Shown here piece after piece: positions 18,557 through 28,200 of a stretch of DNA of 64,000 nucleotides. A program made the position numbers and the translations under genes. Positions within the stretch are counted from its first letter, which is position 1. The number at the start of each line of letters is the position of its first letter. The notes below the pieces were generated by a model that saw nothing but the letters and a program-made list of their open reading frames with translations, was not told where the DNA came from and ran no database searches. Location: contig NZ_AHOO02000011.1 in NCBI RefSeq assembly GCF_000244755.1, positions 21,001 through 85,000 of the forward strand, written 5' to 3'. The DNA comes from Leptospira licerasiae serovar Varillal str. VAR 010. GTDB taxonomy: Bacteria > Spirochaetota > Leptospiria > Leptospirales > Leptospiraceae.

Positions 18557-21065
18557 AGGGTCCTCCCAATCTAACTTGGTTTTCCACATAGCGGAAATAT
18601 TTGGTGGCAACAGCGTCGGAAACGGATTTTAATTGGGCGAGAATATCTTCTAACCACCTGCGAAGTCCTCCGGCAGGATCGGCATATTCGAAAATACGTT
18701 TTGCATCTTCTTCTCCGAAACGAACTAAAACGTCGGTGAGTCTCTGGATCTCTTCGGAAATTTCTTCTTCTTTTCCGGATGAAGAGAATAAGGTATTCTC
18801 CCTTAATCTTTCTAATTGGAAAGCGAGAGAGCGAGGATTACTTTCGTCGAATATCAGAATATCCACTACGGATTCCGCTTCTATTCTATATTTGTAACGT
18901 CTTCTGTAAGTGATCCGAATGTCGTTCACATTCAAAAGACTTTCGAACATACTCTTATTGTATATGGAAGACCTTTCTATAGTAGCAAGTATCAGTCTCG
19001 CAAGGAACTGTGCCCTCTCCAATCTTTTGCCCATATCCAGGAAAAAATAACCTGTTTCACGGCTCATACTTTCGTTCGCAAGTCCGGAGAGAGAAGCAAA
19101 CAGGTTTACCAATTTTTGTAAGTATTCCAACACTTCGTCGTAACTAGAATTTCCTGGAGCTTCCGATTCCAATCTGGAAATCAAATAACGTGTATCGTCC
19201 GAAATCCTGTCACGAACAGCCTTGGTGGTTCCCACGAAAAAGTTCAGATCATGGCGAATACTTCCGGAAGAATAAGGAGAAGTTGCCAATTGGAATATTT
19301 TCTCCCGGACCGAATCTAAGGAATCCATTCCGTTCGTTTCAAAAAAACCCATACTGTATCCGGATAGTTGGTCCAATACGCTAAGAAGGATAGAGAACTG
19401 ATCCTTTTCATAGGATTCCTCCGCTTCTAAGATCTTATGCACTGTCTCTCTGAGAAGTCTGGACATATTCTCTGCACGTTCCGCATAACGTCCCATCCAG
19501 AACATATTGTCGGCGACCCTACTCGGGATCCCGGAACCCTTCCTTTTGATTGGGATCCTTCCGATCTGTCCGGGAAGAAGACTGAACTCTTTCTTCTCTT
19601 CCGAAGCGAGTATCCAAAGATCCTTGGATATAGCTCCCGTTTGGTTGGTAATGATCAGTTCGTCCGCTTTAGGAGAGACCCGGACTAGTCCGCCGGGCAT
19701 ACATGTATATCCGTTCTCAGAAAGACAGGTAAAAGTGCGTAAGACGGATTTACCGATCAAAAGTTCTTCCGAGTCCCCCGAAAAAATAGGAGAAGTAGAA
19801 CCTGGAAGTATTTCCTGTGCCACATAACGTTCCGGCCTTGTTTCCACCCTAGTTCTCAAATCGAACATTTCCTTTTCTTTCAAGGTAGAAAGGAATACGG
19901 AAGAATCTAAAGGAGAACGAATTGCAGGCTTGATCGTATATTTATGGGGATTGGAGAAAACTTCCTTACGGGAATTTTCATCTCCCATCCAAAGAGTAGG
20001 AACATTCGGCAGGATCAGATCCTCGCCCAAATAAAATTTACATAAATTAGAAAGATATGGATGAATTGCTCGATTCTCTAAAAATCCAGAACCGATAGGG
20101 TTAGCCACAGTGACATTCCCTGCCCTCACCGCGCCCAAGATGCCGGGAACTCCTAAAAGAGAATCTCCTTTTAACTCAAGAGGGTCCATGTACCAATCGT
20201 CCACTCGACGAAAAATCACATCCACTTGTTGTAGACCTTCTATAGTTTTGAGAAAGACCTTATTATCTCTAACCGTTAGGTCTTCCGCTTGGGCCAAAAT
20301 ATATCCCAGGTAACCGGCAAGATATGCGTGTTCGAAATAGGTTTCGTTTCCGGGTCCAGGAGTCAGAAGAATAGTAAGAGGTTCCCTATCTTTATTGGAA
20401 GAAAATGAATTTAATGTTTTTCGTAATGCTCTGAAATATAACGCGACTCTATGTACTTGTGAGTCTCTGTAAAGAGATGGGAAAATACGAGAAAGAACGA
20501 TCCGATTTTCTAAAGCATATCCGGAGCCGGAAGGGGCCTGGACTCGATCTCCTATCACATAAAAATTCCCTTGGCTATCCCTGCTAATATCGGTTGCTAA
20601 GAACGCCAGACGGAAATTTGTAAAATCATAAACAGGGGCACAGGCTCTTAAAAAACCGCCTGATTGGAATAGAACCTCGTGCGGGATCTTTTTTTCGTAT
20701 AAGGACCTTTTAGGACCGTAAACGTCTTTTAGAATTTCGTTAAGTAGTTCGGATCTTTGGGAAAGACCTCTTTCGATCTCGTCCCATTCTTTGCTGTCCA
20801 TGAGAAGAGGAAAAAGATCCAGTCCCCAGGCTCTTTCTCTCTCGTCCCCATAAACATTATACGTTACTCCGCTTTCCTTTAGGATACGGAGGCTGTCTTC
20901 TTTGCGTCTTCTTAATTCCGCTCCGCCCAGATGATTTAAAGTGCGAAGTAAAAATTCGTATTTTTCCCTGGACTTTCCGTCGGGCAGGCATAGCTCGTCA
21001 TAGACTCCGGGAGCAGGTTTATATCCGGAGAGAAGATTTGCTGCTTGGGAAGTTCTCTGATTCAT
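18549..21065 (-). CDS. circularly permuted ATP-grasp protein fused to an alpha-E domain
   Basis: 838 residues. The first ~480 match the circularly permuted type-2 ATP-grasp family: YNVYGDERERAWGLDLFP near 75, FLATDISRDSQGNFYVIGDR near 155, DVIFRRVDDWYMDPLELKGD near 285 and the late glycine-rich MPGGLVRVSP near 460. After a linker, residues from about 515 form an alpha-E domain (SRVADNMFWMGRYAERAENM onward), all helical. In the second cluster at 28-31 kb the same two parts are separate proteins. ATP-grasp enzymes of this kind are proposed amide or peptide ligases; no substrate is known. Confidence 0.9.
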   Translation of the reverse strand: MNQRTSQAANLLSGYKPAPGVYDELCLPDGKSREKYEFLLRTLNHLGGAELRRRKEDSLRILKESGVTYNVYGDERERAWGLDLFPLLMDSKEWDEIERGLSQRSELLNEILKDVYGPKRSLYEKKIPHEVLFQSGGFLRACAPVYDFTNFRLAFLATDISRDSQGNFYVIGDRVQAPSGSGYALENRIVLSRIFPSLYRDSQVHRVALYFRALRKTLNSFSSNKDREPLTILLTPGPGNETYFEHAYLAGYLGYILAQAEDLTVRDNKVFLKTIEGLQQVDVIFRRVDDWYMDPLELKGDSLLGVPGILGAVRAGNVTVANPIGSGFLENRAIHPYLSNLCKFYLGEDLILPNVPTLWMGDENSRKEVFSNPHKYTIKPAIRSPLDSSVFLSTLKEKEMFDLRTRVETRPERYVAQEILPGSTSPIFSGDSEELLIGKSVLRTFTCLSENGYTCMPGGLVRVSPKADELIITNQTGAISKDLWILASEEKKEFSLLPGQIGRIPIKRKGSGIPSRVADNMFWMGRYAERAENMSRLLRETVHKILEAEESYEKDQFSILLSVLDQLSGYSMGFFETNGMDSLDSVREKIFQLATSPYSSGSIRHDLNFFVGTTKAVRDRISDDTRYLISRLESEAPGNSSYDEVLEYLQKLVNLFASLSGLANESMSRETGYFFLDMGKRLERAQFLARLILATIERSSIYNKSMFESLLNVNDIRITYRRRYKYRIEAESVVDILIFDESNPRSLAFQLERLRENTLFSSSGKEEEISEEIQRLTDVLVRFGEEDAKRIFEYADPAGGLRRWLEDILAQLKSVSDAVATKYFRYVENQVRLGGPYG

Positions 21066-21098
21066 CTTCCGGGAGACATTGTCACTCCCCGTCCGATT

Positions 21099-23519
21099 TT
21101 AATCCAGCTTTAAAGTAGCCCCGATATTGATTTGTCTGTACGGACCTTGTTGGATCCCGACTGGAAGTCTTCCGGAGATATACACTCTATCTTCTAAATT
21201 TTTTCCGTTCACAAATATAGACCATCTTCCGCCCGGCGCCTCGTAACCGAAGTCGGCATTCCAAATTCCGTATGCAGGAACCACGCCTTGGCTTCCGTCC
21301 GTACTTTGGTTTTTGGTATTCTGTAAATCGGAATATTGTTTATCAAAATACTGATATTCCACTCGGGCATAAAATCCGGACGGACTTTTAACTCCGATAG
21401 CACCTATAAAAACATTCATAGGAACGTAAGGCAGATAATTTCCGTTTGTGTTTACTTTGATCAAATTTCCGGCGGAATTGATCGAATATAAAGGTTGGTT
21501 CGTGATACTCACAGTCCCATCCGCATTTTGTATCGTTCCTACAGGAACGTAAGTTGTAGAGATCGCTTTTGTGTAAGAGTAAGTAAACTCAAGAGGGATC
21601 TCCCACCTGGACTCCGCAAATTTTCCGAAATCGAAAACAAAATTGCTCTCCACACCTCTGTTTACGGATCTTCCAGCATTGATCGGGACCGCTCCAAGTC
21701 CTGAACCTGCTTCGTTCGTATTTACGATTTGATTCGAAAAATACAATGCATAAGTACTGACTTGAGTGTAGAAGTAGCGGGTAATATTCCCCCTAAAACC
21801 TGTCTCGTAATTATTGGATCTTTCCGCACTTAGTTTATAACCTAAACCTAATGCAGGATTTTGAACAGTGGAGAACGTAGGCGGAGAGAAAGCAGTATGT
21901 GCACCGGCAAACCAGATGAATTTTTCCGTAATATCGAAAGTTAATCCGATACCCGGTAGAACCACCTTAGTGTAAGTCTCGTTTGCGTCGTTCACTAAGA
22001 TGGATTGACCGACAGTATTTGCATATCCTTTGGTAACATCATTCTCGGTCGCAAGTCTTCGGTGAGTATACACTCCTTGGAAAATATGTTCGTAACGGAC
22101 TCCGGGGATCACCTTAAACTTATCAGTAATCTTAATCGAATCTTGGACATATAAAGCGTAAGCTCTTGCATTCCGATTTTGTTGTTGGGTGGTAAGGCCT
22201 TTTGTAAGAGTCGGATAAGGAAACACATTATTTGCGGCATTTACGGATTCATAATGCATTCTCGCGCCGAAAGCGATCTCATGATCCAAACCGAACGTAT
22301 TAAATTTACCTTCTACCTTAGTTTCCAAACCGCCTGTCTTAAAGAAAGAATGCCTGTTCGGAGTGGAATTTAACATGTAAATCACATCCCCAGGTTGATT
22401 TCCTATAATGTCCGGAGCATAAACTCCAACCGCATTTTCAGGAGGTCTCGCAGGAAAACCGAATTCTGTCAGATTATTATAAGAATAAGATTCTTGGCGA
22501 AATAAGAAGCCTACATTTGTCCAATACGCTCTTGTGATCATCTTCCAATTTTCATTAAAAGTGTGATCGTGACCTATTACTGCAGCTTGTCTATCGATGG
22601 ATTTTTGGTCGTATCTAGCCGGATTGATCCTGGGATTCTTCCAGTATAAACCCTGAGTCAGTCCTAAATACGTGGACTGTGCCTCTTGTTGGTAAGATTG
22701 GTATTTAAAGAAAACTGAATCCTTTTCCCCTAATTTCTGGATCAACTTTAGGTTTAGGTCGTTCACTCTAAAGCCTTGGTAATCCCTGAAACCGTTTCCT
22801 TGGTTGCGCATGTAAGAAATATCGTAACCGGTATTCGTAGTTTGGTTGGTCCCCCCATACTGCAAAAGACTGGAAGCATAACCGTTCATTCCTCCGATCA
22901 CCTTTGCACTAAACGTAGGTTTTTCCGGAGGTTTACGTGTCACATAGTTGACTATACCGCCTAAAGTTGTAGGTCCAAAAAGAATAGATCCTGAACCTTT
23001 TACGACTTCTACCCTTTCCATTCTATCTATATGAGGCACAAAATAACTTTCAGGCTGCCCATAAGGACTCAAAGAAGTGAAGACACCGTCTTCTAAGATC
23101 AAAGTTTTTCTAGATTCTTCGTTACTAACTCCTCTGAATGCAATATTCGGAGTAAGACCTACCGCATCTTGATAACGGATGGTCGCACCAGGAACCCTAC
23201 GTAAAGCTTCCATCGAATCGACAGGATTTGTTTCTTTTAAGATCTTTTTACCGATCACATTCGCGGAACCGGGGATCTTCTTTATATCGTCATCTTTCGC
23301 GCCGATCACATTGATCTGACCGCTTTCTAAAAATCTTCTTTTCTTTTCCGCAAGAGTTTCTTCCTGTTTGGACACTTCCTTTTTAGAAGGATCTTCTTGC
23401 TCAGTCTCGGAAGAAGTTCCGTTATTCCCGGCATTTCCGTTCGGCTGGGAAAAAAGGAAAGAATTAGAAAAAGTTAAAATACATATAATAAGAGAAGAAC
23501 GGAATTGTTTATGCAACAT
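21099..23519 (-). CDS. TonB-dependent outer-membrane receptor, FecA-like
   Basis: 806 residues. A signal peptide ends near FLFSQ. A lysine- and glutamate-rich linker is followed by the plug domain: NVIGKKILKE near 90, RRVPGATIRYQD near 110, RGVSNEESRKTLILEDG near 130 and VEVVKGSGSILFGPTTLGGI near 170. The rest is a 22-strand-type barrel ending in NLEDRVYISGRLPVGIQQGP, a FecA-like end. Likely import of ferric citrate or a similar chelate. The start overlaps the stop of the imelysin gene (TAATG), so the two are coupled. It sits between two ATP-grasp gene sets. Confidence 0.92.
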   Translation of the reverse strand: MLHKQFRSSLIICILTFSNSFLFSQPNGNAGNNGTSSETEQEDPSKKEVSKQEETLAEKKRRFLESGQINVIGAKDDDIKKIPGSANVIGKKILKETNPVDSMEALRRVPGATIRYQDAVGLTPNIAFRGVSNEESRKTLILEDGVFTSLSPYGQPESYFVPHIDRMERVEVVKGSGSILFGPTTLGGIVNYVTRKPPEKPTFSAKVIGGMNGYASSLLQYGGTNQTTNTGYDISYMRNQGNGFRDYQGFRVNDLNLKLIQKLGEKDSVFFKYQSYQQEAQSTYLGLTQGLYWKNPRINPARYDQKSIDRQAAVIGHDHTFNENWKMITRAYWTNVGFLFRQESYSYNNLTEFGFPARPPENAVGVYAPDIIGNQPGDVIYMLNSTPNRHSFFKTGGLETKVEGKFNTFGLDHEIAFGARMHYESVNAANNVFPYPTLTKGLTTQQQNRNARAYALYVQDSIKITDKFKVIPGVRYEHIFQGVYTHRRLATENDVTKGYANTVGQSILVNDANETYTKVVLPGIGLTFDITEKFIWFAGAHTAFSPPTFSTVQNPALGLGYKLSAERSNNYETGFRGNITRYFYTQVSTYALYFSNQIVNTNEAGSGLGAVPINAGRSVNRGVESNFVFDFGKFAESRWEIPLEFTYSYTKAISTTYVPVGTIQNADGTVSITNQPLYSINSAGNLIKVNTNGNYLPYVPMNVFIGAIGVKSPSGFYARVEYQYFDKQYSDLQNTKNQSTDGSQGVVPAYGIWNADFGYEAPGGRWSIFVNGKNLEDRVYISGRLPVGIQQGPYRQINIGATLKLD

Positions 23520-24799
23520 TAATCTCCGTCCCCTCCTGGCCCGCCGGAAACGGGATTCGAGCCTGTAAGAGCGGCTAACTCAGTGTTTAAGATGGTCAAC
23601 AATTCTCCCAACTCTTCAATACAAGCTTGGATTGCCGTAAAATTCGCGGCGTTTGAACTTCCCCAAGCGGTAGAAGGATCGGAAGGAGAAAGAGAAGGAG
23701 TAATATCTCCTAAATGTACTTCTAGTTCGGCGATCTCTCCCTTAATCTCTTCGTCCAAAGCGGGACTATAAAACTTTACGTAATCCGAAAGTCCAGCACC
23801 TGTTCCATTGCCGGTATAGATCGCTTTAAAAGTACTGAAATTATTGATCAAACTCTGGAAAGATTGGCCTGAAAATCTGAACTCTGCACGATCCGTTTTA
23901 GGAACAGAACCGTTCCCTCCTCCGGAAAGGCCCGCAGGAATTTCCAATTTTCCATCCTTCATGATGGTCAAGAGTTGGACCACTCCCGCGAAAACAGCGT
24001 CTAACGCGGCATCCGAACTCGGAAATGTAGTGGAAGATCCATTCCCAGCAGTTGCAAGCTGTGTACCTAAAGGATTTGTTCCACTTACATCCCAGGCATT
24101 CGTTACATTCTGCACATGTCCGCTATAATTAACTACTAAAGCCCTAAGAAGAGCGGACCTTCCGTTAGGAGCGTTTGCAAAATCAGAACAGCTGGGAGCA
24201 GTTCCACGATTCACTCCCGCTTGGCTAAAAAGAAGATATTCTATCGCGCCTATTCCCTTGGCATCGTTATCAAATCCGGCTATATAGGTTTGAGCATCCA
24301 AAAAATCTCCGGATGGATCAAAGCCATCCAGGTCATCCAGATCGCCCGAGCTCGGCGGAGCCTCTGTAAGATAATCGATCAGGAAAGGATCCATTTTGGA
24401 AAAAGAAGAGAGAGTGGTCCCAAATCTAAAAGGTTCTACTTTTTTAAGATCACTTACGTGAGCGATCCAGGCTGCTTGCGCACTAGCAAGAGTATCTGAA
24501 GAGCATACACTATCCGTCGCTGCCACAAGAGAGAGGCGGCTAGCTTCTAAATTTACAAAGAGAGGAGGAATTATATTATTTCCTAAATTCTGCAAAAGAG
24601 ATCTAGGATCGAACGAATTGAACATTCGATAGAGATATCCATTCGTATTTGCCGCACCTGATGCAGCGTTCTTATGAGAACAAGAAATAAGAATGGAAAG
24701 TAAGAAAATACTTAGAATGATCCAAGCAGTAAGGATCAGCTTTTTAATCCGGAAAAACCTGCCGAATCGTCTGCTTTTAACAGAATTGTTTGGTCGCAT
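23519..24799 (-). CDS. imelysin-family lipoprotein (iron-related)
   Basis: 426 residues from the ATG at 24799, chosen for its ribosome site GAGG and because it gives a normal signal; the frame is open to 24886. Lipobox LLSILISC. The body shows the imelysin pattern: AWIAHVSDLKKVEPFRFG near 110, then GIGAIEYLLFSQ near 183, a variant of the GxHxxE motif with glycine in place of histidine. Imelysins are periplasmic or surface proteins regulated by iron, often beside TonB receptors. Here it precedes and is coupled to the FecA-like receptor. The C-terminus is glycine- and serine-rich. Confidence 0.85.
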   Translation of the reverse strand: MRPNNSVKSRRFGRFFRIKKLILTAWIILSIFLLSILISCSHKNAASGAANTNGYLYRMFNSFDPRSLLQNLGNNIIPPLFVNLEASRLSLVAATDSVCSSDTLASAQAAWIAHVSDLKKVEPFRFGTTLSSFSKMDPFLIDYLTEAPPSSGDLDDLDGFDPSGDFLDAQTYIAGFDNDAKGIGAIEYLLFSQAGVNRGTAPSCSDFANAPNGRSALLRALVVNYSGHVQNVTNAWDVSGTNPLGTQLATAGNGSSTTFPSSDAALDAVFAGVVQLLTIMKDGKLEIPAGLSGGGNGSVPKTDRAEFRFSGQSFQSLINNFSTFKAIYTGNGTGAGLSDYVKFYSPALDEEIKGEIAELEVHLGDITPSLSPSDPSTAWGSSNAANFTAIQACIEELGELLTILNTELAALTGSNPVSGGPGGDGD

Positions 24800-24910
24800 A
24801 GTTCCCTCGAAACTGGGCTCTTTATCTTGAGAATCAGAATTATTTTTATAGAGCAGGATGCAACTGTTTTTGAGATCTGTTCTCACGAACAGAGTTTGAT
24901 AAATGATATG

Positions 24911-27900
24911 TTATTCGATCCAACGAAGGTCCATCGTGTAACCGTTGGAATGCTTCAATCGTTTAGGTTCAGAACCATCTAGAGCAGAATGGCCATCCGC
25001 TAAAAATCGGGAGATCCTTCGAGACTCCGCTTCATATGAATTCACCGGGAATGTATCGTAGGCCCTTCCGCCTGGATGAGAAACGTAATAACGACAACCG
25101 CCTAAGGGACGGGAAGACCAGTTGTCCCAAACATCAAATACTAAAGGAGTGTGAACCGGAAGATTCGGATGCAAAGTGAATACAGGATTCCAAGCCTTGA
25201 AACGAATTCCTGAAACGGCTTCTCCTTTTTTTCCGGTATTACGAAGGGGAACCTCGTAACCATTACAACTTAGAATATAACGATCACTCCATCCTTCTAC
25301 TTTTACTTGCAATCTTTCTAATGCAGAATCCACAGATCTTGAAGTTCCGAAAGAGGAAGATTCCTCCCCCAATACATTCCAAGGTTCTAATGCCATTCTA
25401 AGTTCCAAAAATACTTCTTCTCTTTGGGTCTTTCCATACACAGGAAAACGGAATTCAAAAAAAGGAAGGAACTCCTCCTCTTGGAATGCGAATCCGTGAT
25501 CTTTTAGATCCCTCAGAACATCTTTAAAATCGTTCCAAACAAAATGCGGAAGAAGAAAACGATCATGCAATTCGGTTCCCCAATGGATCGGAGATTGTTT
25601 ATATGGCTTTTCCCAAAATCTGCAAAGCAAAGATAATACCAAAAGTTGTTGGACCACACTCATCTTATAATGAGGAGGCATTTCGAATCCCCTTAATTCC
25701 ACGAGTCCCAAACGAGGTCCCGAAGGCGGATACAGTTTATCAATGGAAATTTCCGCTCTATGAGTATTCCCCGTTAGATCTACGAGCAGATTCCGAAAAA
25801 GTCTATCCACAAGCCAAGGATGGTGTTCTTTAATTTTATCTAATTGAGAAGATGCTAATTCATATTCGTATAATATTTCGTCCCTTCCTTCGTCCAAGCG
25901 AGGAGCCTGGGAAGTAGGCCCTATGAACAAGCCGGAAAAAAGATAAGAAAGAGAAGGATGATGTTGCCAATAACTTACCAAACTTCGCAAAAGGTCCGGC
26001 CTTCGCAAAAATGGACTATCTTCAGGAGACATGGCGCCTACTGTAATATGATTTCCACCTCCTGTTCCGGTATGTCTTCCGTCGATCAGGAATTTTTCAG
26101 CGCTTAGGCCGATCTCTTTTGCTTCTTCGTATAAGGTTCGGGTCTTTTCTTCCAGCTCTTGGAAATTGGAGGAAGGATGTAAATTTACTTCTAAAACTCC
26201 CGGGTCCGGCGTTATACGAAATAGACCGAGCCTGGCATCTGAAGGAGGTTCGTAACCTTCTAATACGATCTTTACATTCGCTTTTTCAGAAGCGAATTCC
26301 AATGAGGAGATCAGATCCAACCAAGGTTCCAGACCTTCCACCGGAGGTAAAAATACATGGATTGAACCGAGCCTCGGTTCAATCACTAAAGTAGTTCGGA
26401 TCGGAAGATCTTTCCCCTCCGGAAAAAACTTAGGTTTTTTAGAAGATCTTTTTTCTAAGGCCAAATCCAGATCTTTTCGAGAACTTAACTTTTTACTTTT
26501 GGATAAATCCGTAAGGACCGCATTCGGTCTGAAATTTTCGGAAATAGAAGAAAAGGGCAGCCTAAATCCAGCAGGACTATCCCCCGGGATCAAATATAAT
26601 CTTTCTCTTTTATATTTCCATTCGGAACTTTCCCATTCTGATTTCGTATAATTAAATTGTAATGGGATCGCGATCGCTTTTTTAAGTTTAAATTCCCTAT
26701 CCACCAGAGAGAGAACCTTTTTCCTTTCTAAAGCCTCGAACGAAAAATCCTCCGAATTAAAATCCCCGCTCTTAGGATCCTTCCATTCGGGGAGTTGTCC
26801 TTCTTTCCATAGATAGTAAAAACCGTCCTCGTATAAAGGAACCATATGTTTGGAAGAAATGCCTAAGGTCTTACAAACTTCTTCCGCAAATACATCGGAT
26901 AATTTTAAGTCCTGGTCTAAATCCTGTTTTTCTTTTTCAGAGGAAGAAACAAATAGTTCTTCGTTCTTCCACAAATGCTCTCCGTCCTTCCTCCAAAAAA
27001 CGTTTAAAGACCAACGAGGTAAAGGTTCTCCCGGATACCATTTCCCTTGAGTCACTTGGACCAAAGAACCGGGGGAAAATCTCTTACGAAGCCTGGTAAG
27101 AAGTGTTTCGCCTAACTCTAACTTTTCATTTCCTAGTGCGAGAGTATTCCATTGAGGATCTTGCCTGGAAGTATCCGAAATAAAAGTGGGCTCTCCTCCT
27201 ATAGAAACGCGAATATCATTTTTTTTGCATCTAGCGTCCAGATCGGTTCCGAGCTTAATAATTCTATTCCAAGTAGGATCCGTATAAGGTTTAGTGACGC
27301 GAGGAGATTCCTGGAAACGTTTCACTTCCATTCTGAATCCGAATTTGGACTCTGCGGGATCCGAATATCCGAATACTGGAGAAGCACTTCCGGGTTCTGG
27401 GACCGCCGCTAATGGAATATGACCTTCTCCAGTAAACAGACCGGAAGTTGGGTCTAACCCTACCCATCCTGCACCGGGTAGGAACACCTCAGCCCATGCA
27501 TGAAGGTCCGTAAAATCTTCCTTAGCTCCGGAAGGCCCGTGGATAGAAACCTCGTCCGGTTTCAATTGGATCAGATATCCTGAAACAAACCTGGAAGCCA
27601 GGCCGATATGTCTCAAGATCTGAACTAGTAAAAATGCAGAGTCCCTGCAAGATCCGGATCTTCTTTCTAAAGTTTCCGTACAAGTTTGGACACCGGGCTC
27701 CATTCTGATCACATAAGAAATGTCCTGATATACCCTTTGATTGAGACCGACCAAAAAGTCTACGGTGCGCTTTGGTTTTAAGATGCCGTCTTTTCTTAAA
27801 TTAGATATATAATTAGCGAGTGCGTTACTTCCGTCTGTTGCGCTTAAGTAAGGAAGAAGTTCCTTTCTCAAAGCATCCGAATAGATAAAAGGAGTCTCTT

Positions 27901-28198
27901 CCGCGTCAGGCTCTAAGAAAAAATCGAACGGGTTGATAACTTGTATCTCGGCGACAAGATCCACGAGTATTTTCAATTTTTCAGTCTTCTTAGGAAATAC
28001 CAACCTTGCCTGATAGTTCCCAAAAGGGTCTTGTTGCCAGTTCAAAAATTGTTCCGACGGTTCCACTAAAAGTGAATAAGAAACGATCCTGGTCCTAGAA
28101 TGAGGAGCGGGTCTCAATCGAATAATATGAGGAGATAACGCAACTGGTCTATCGTATTCGTAAGAAGTTTCGTGGGTAAGAGAGACTAATAAGGACAT
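24911..28198 (-). CDS. large transglutaminase-like protein with DUF2126 domain
   Basis: 1095 residues from the ATG at 28198 (AGGA seven bases before it). The N-terminal transglutaminase domain spans about 1-260, with catalytic C184 (GSCRDSAFLL), H233 (DLHAWAEVFL) and D249 (LDPTSGL). The DUF2126 region follows, with RVSIGGEPTFISD near 342, and motifs rich in glycine and histidine such as DGRHTGTGGGNHITVG near 710. The length matches the known DUF2126 family (about 1100). The gene starts two bases after the alpha-E stop, so it is in one operon with the ATP-grasp and alpha-E genes. It probably processes the ligase product or a substrate peptide. Confidence 0.92.
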   Translation of the reverse strand: MSLLVSLTHETSYEYDRPVALSPHIIRLRPAPHSRTRIVSYSLLVEPSEQFLNWQQDPFGNYQARLVFPKKTEKLKILVDLVAEIQVINPFDFFLEPDAEETPFIYSDALRKELLPYLSATDGSNALANYISNLRKDGILKPKRTVDFLVGLNQRVYQDISYVIRMEPGVQTCTETLERRSGSCRDSAFLLVQILRHIGLASRFVSGYLIQLKPDEVSIHGPSGAKEDFTDLHAWAEVFLPGAGWVGLDPTSGLFTGEGHIPLAAVPEPGSASPVFGYSDPAESKFGFRMEVKRFQESPRVTKPYTDPTWNRIIKLGTDLDARCKKNDIRVSIGGEPTFISDTSRQDPQWNTLALGNEKLELGETLLTRLRKRFSPGSLVQVTQGKWYPGEPLPRWSLNVFWRKDGEHLWKNEELFVSSSEKEKQDLDQDLKLSDVFAEEVCKTLGISSKHMVPLYEDGFYYLWKEGQLPEWKDPKSGDFNSEDFSFEALERKKVLSLVDREFKLKKAIAIPLQFNYTKSEWESSEWKYKRERLYLIPGDSPAGFRLPFSSISENFRPNAVLTDLSKSKKLSSRKDLDLALEKRSSKKPKFFPEGKDLPIRTTLVIEPRLGSIHVFLPPVEGLEPWLDLISSLEFASEKANVKIVLEGYEPPSDARLGLFRITPDPGVLEVNLHPSSNFQELEEKTRTLYEEAKEIGLSAEKFLIDGRHTGTGGGNHITVGAMSPEDSPFLRRPDLLRSLVSYWQHHPSLSYLFSGLFIGPTSQAPRLDEGRDEILYEYELASSQLDKIKEHHPWLVDRLFRNLLVDLTGNTHRAEISIDKLYPPSGPRLGLVELRGFEMPPHYKMSVVQQLLVLSLLCRFWEKPYKQSPIHWGTELHDRFLLPHFVWNDFKDVLRDLKDHGFAFQEEEFLPFFEFRFPVYGKTQREEVFLELRMALEPWNVLGEESSSFGTSRSVDSALERLQVKVEGWSDRYILSCNGYEVPLRNTGKKGEAVSGIRFKAWNPVFTLHPNLPVHTPLVFDVWDNWSSRPLGGCRYYVSHPGGRAYDTFPVNSYEAESRRISRFLADGHSALDGSEPKRLKHSNGYTMDLRWIE

Positions 28199-28200
28199 TA

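Noticed and set aside
24830..24910. Possible Fur box upstream of the imelysin gene
   Set aside because: ATAATTCTGATTCTCA resembles half of a Fur site, but the second half does not fit the usual 7-1-7 spacing, so it is not listed as a site.
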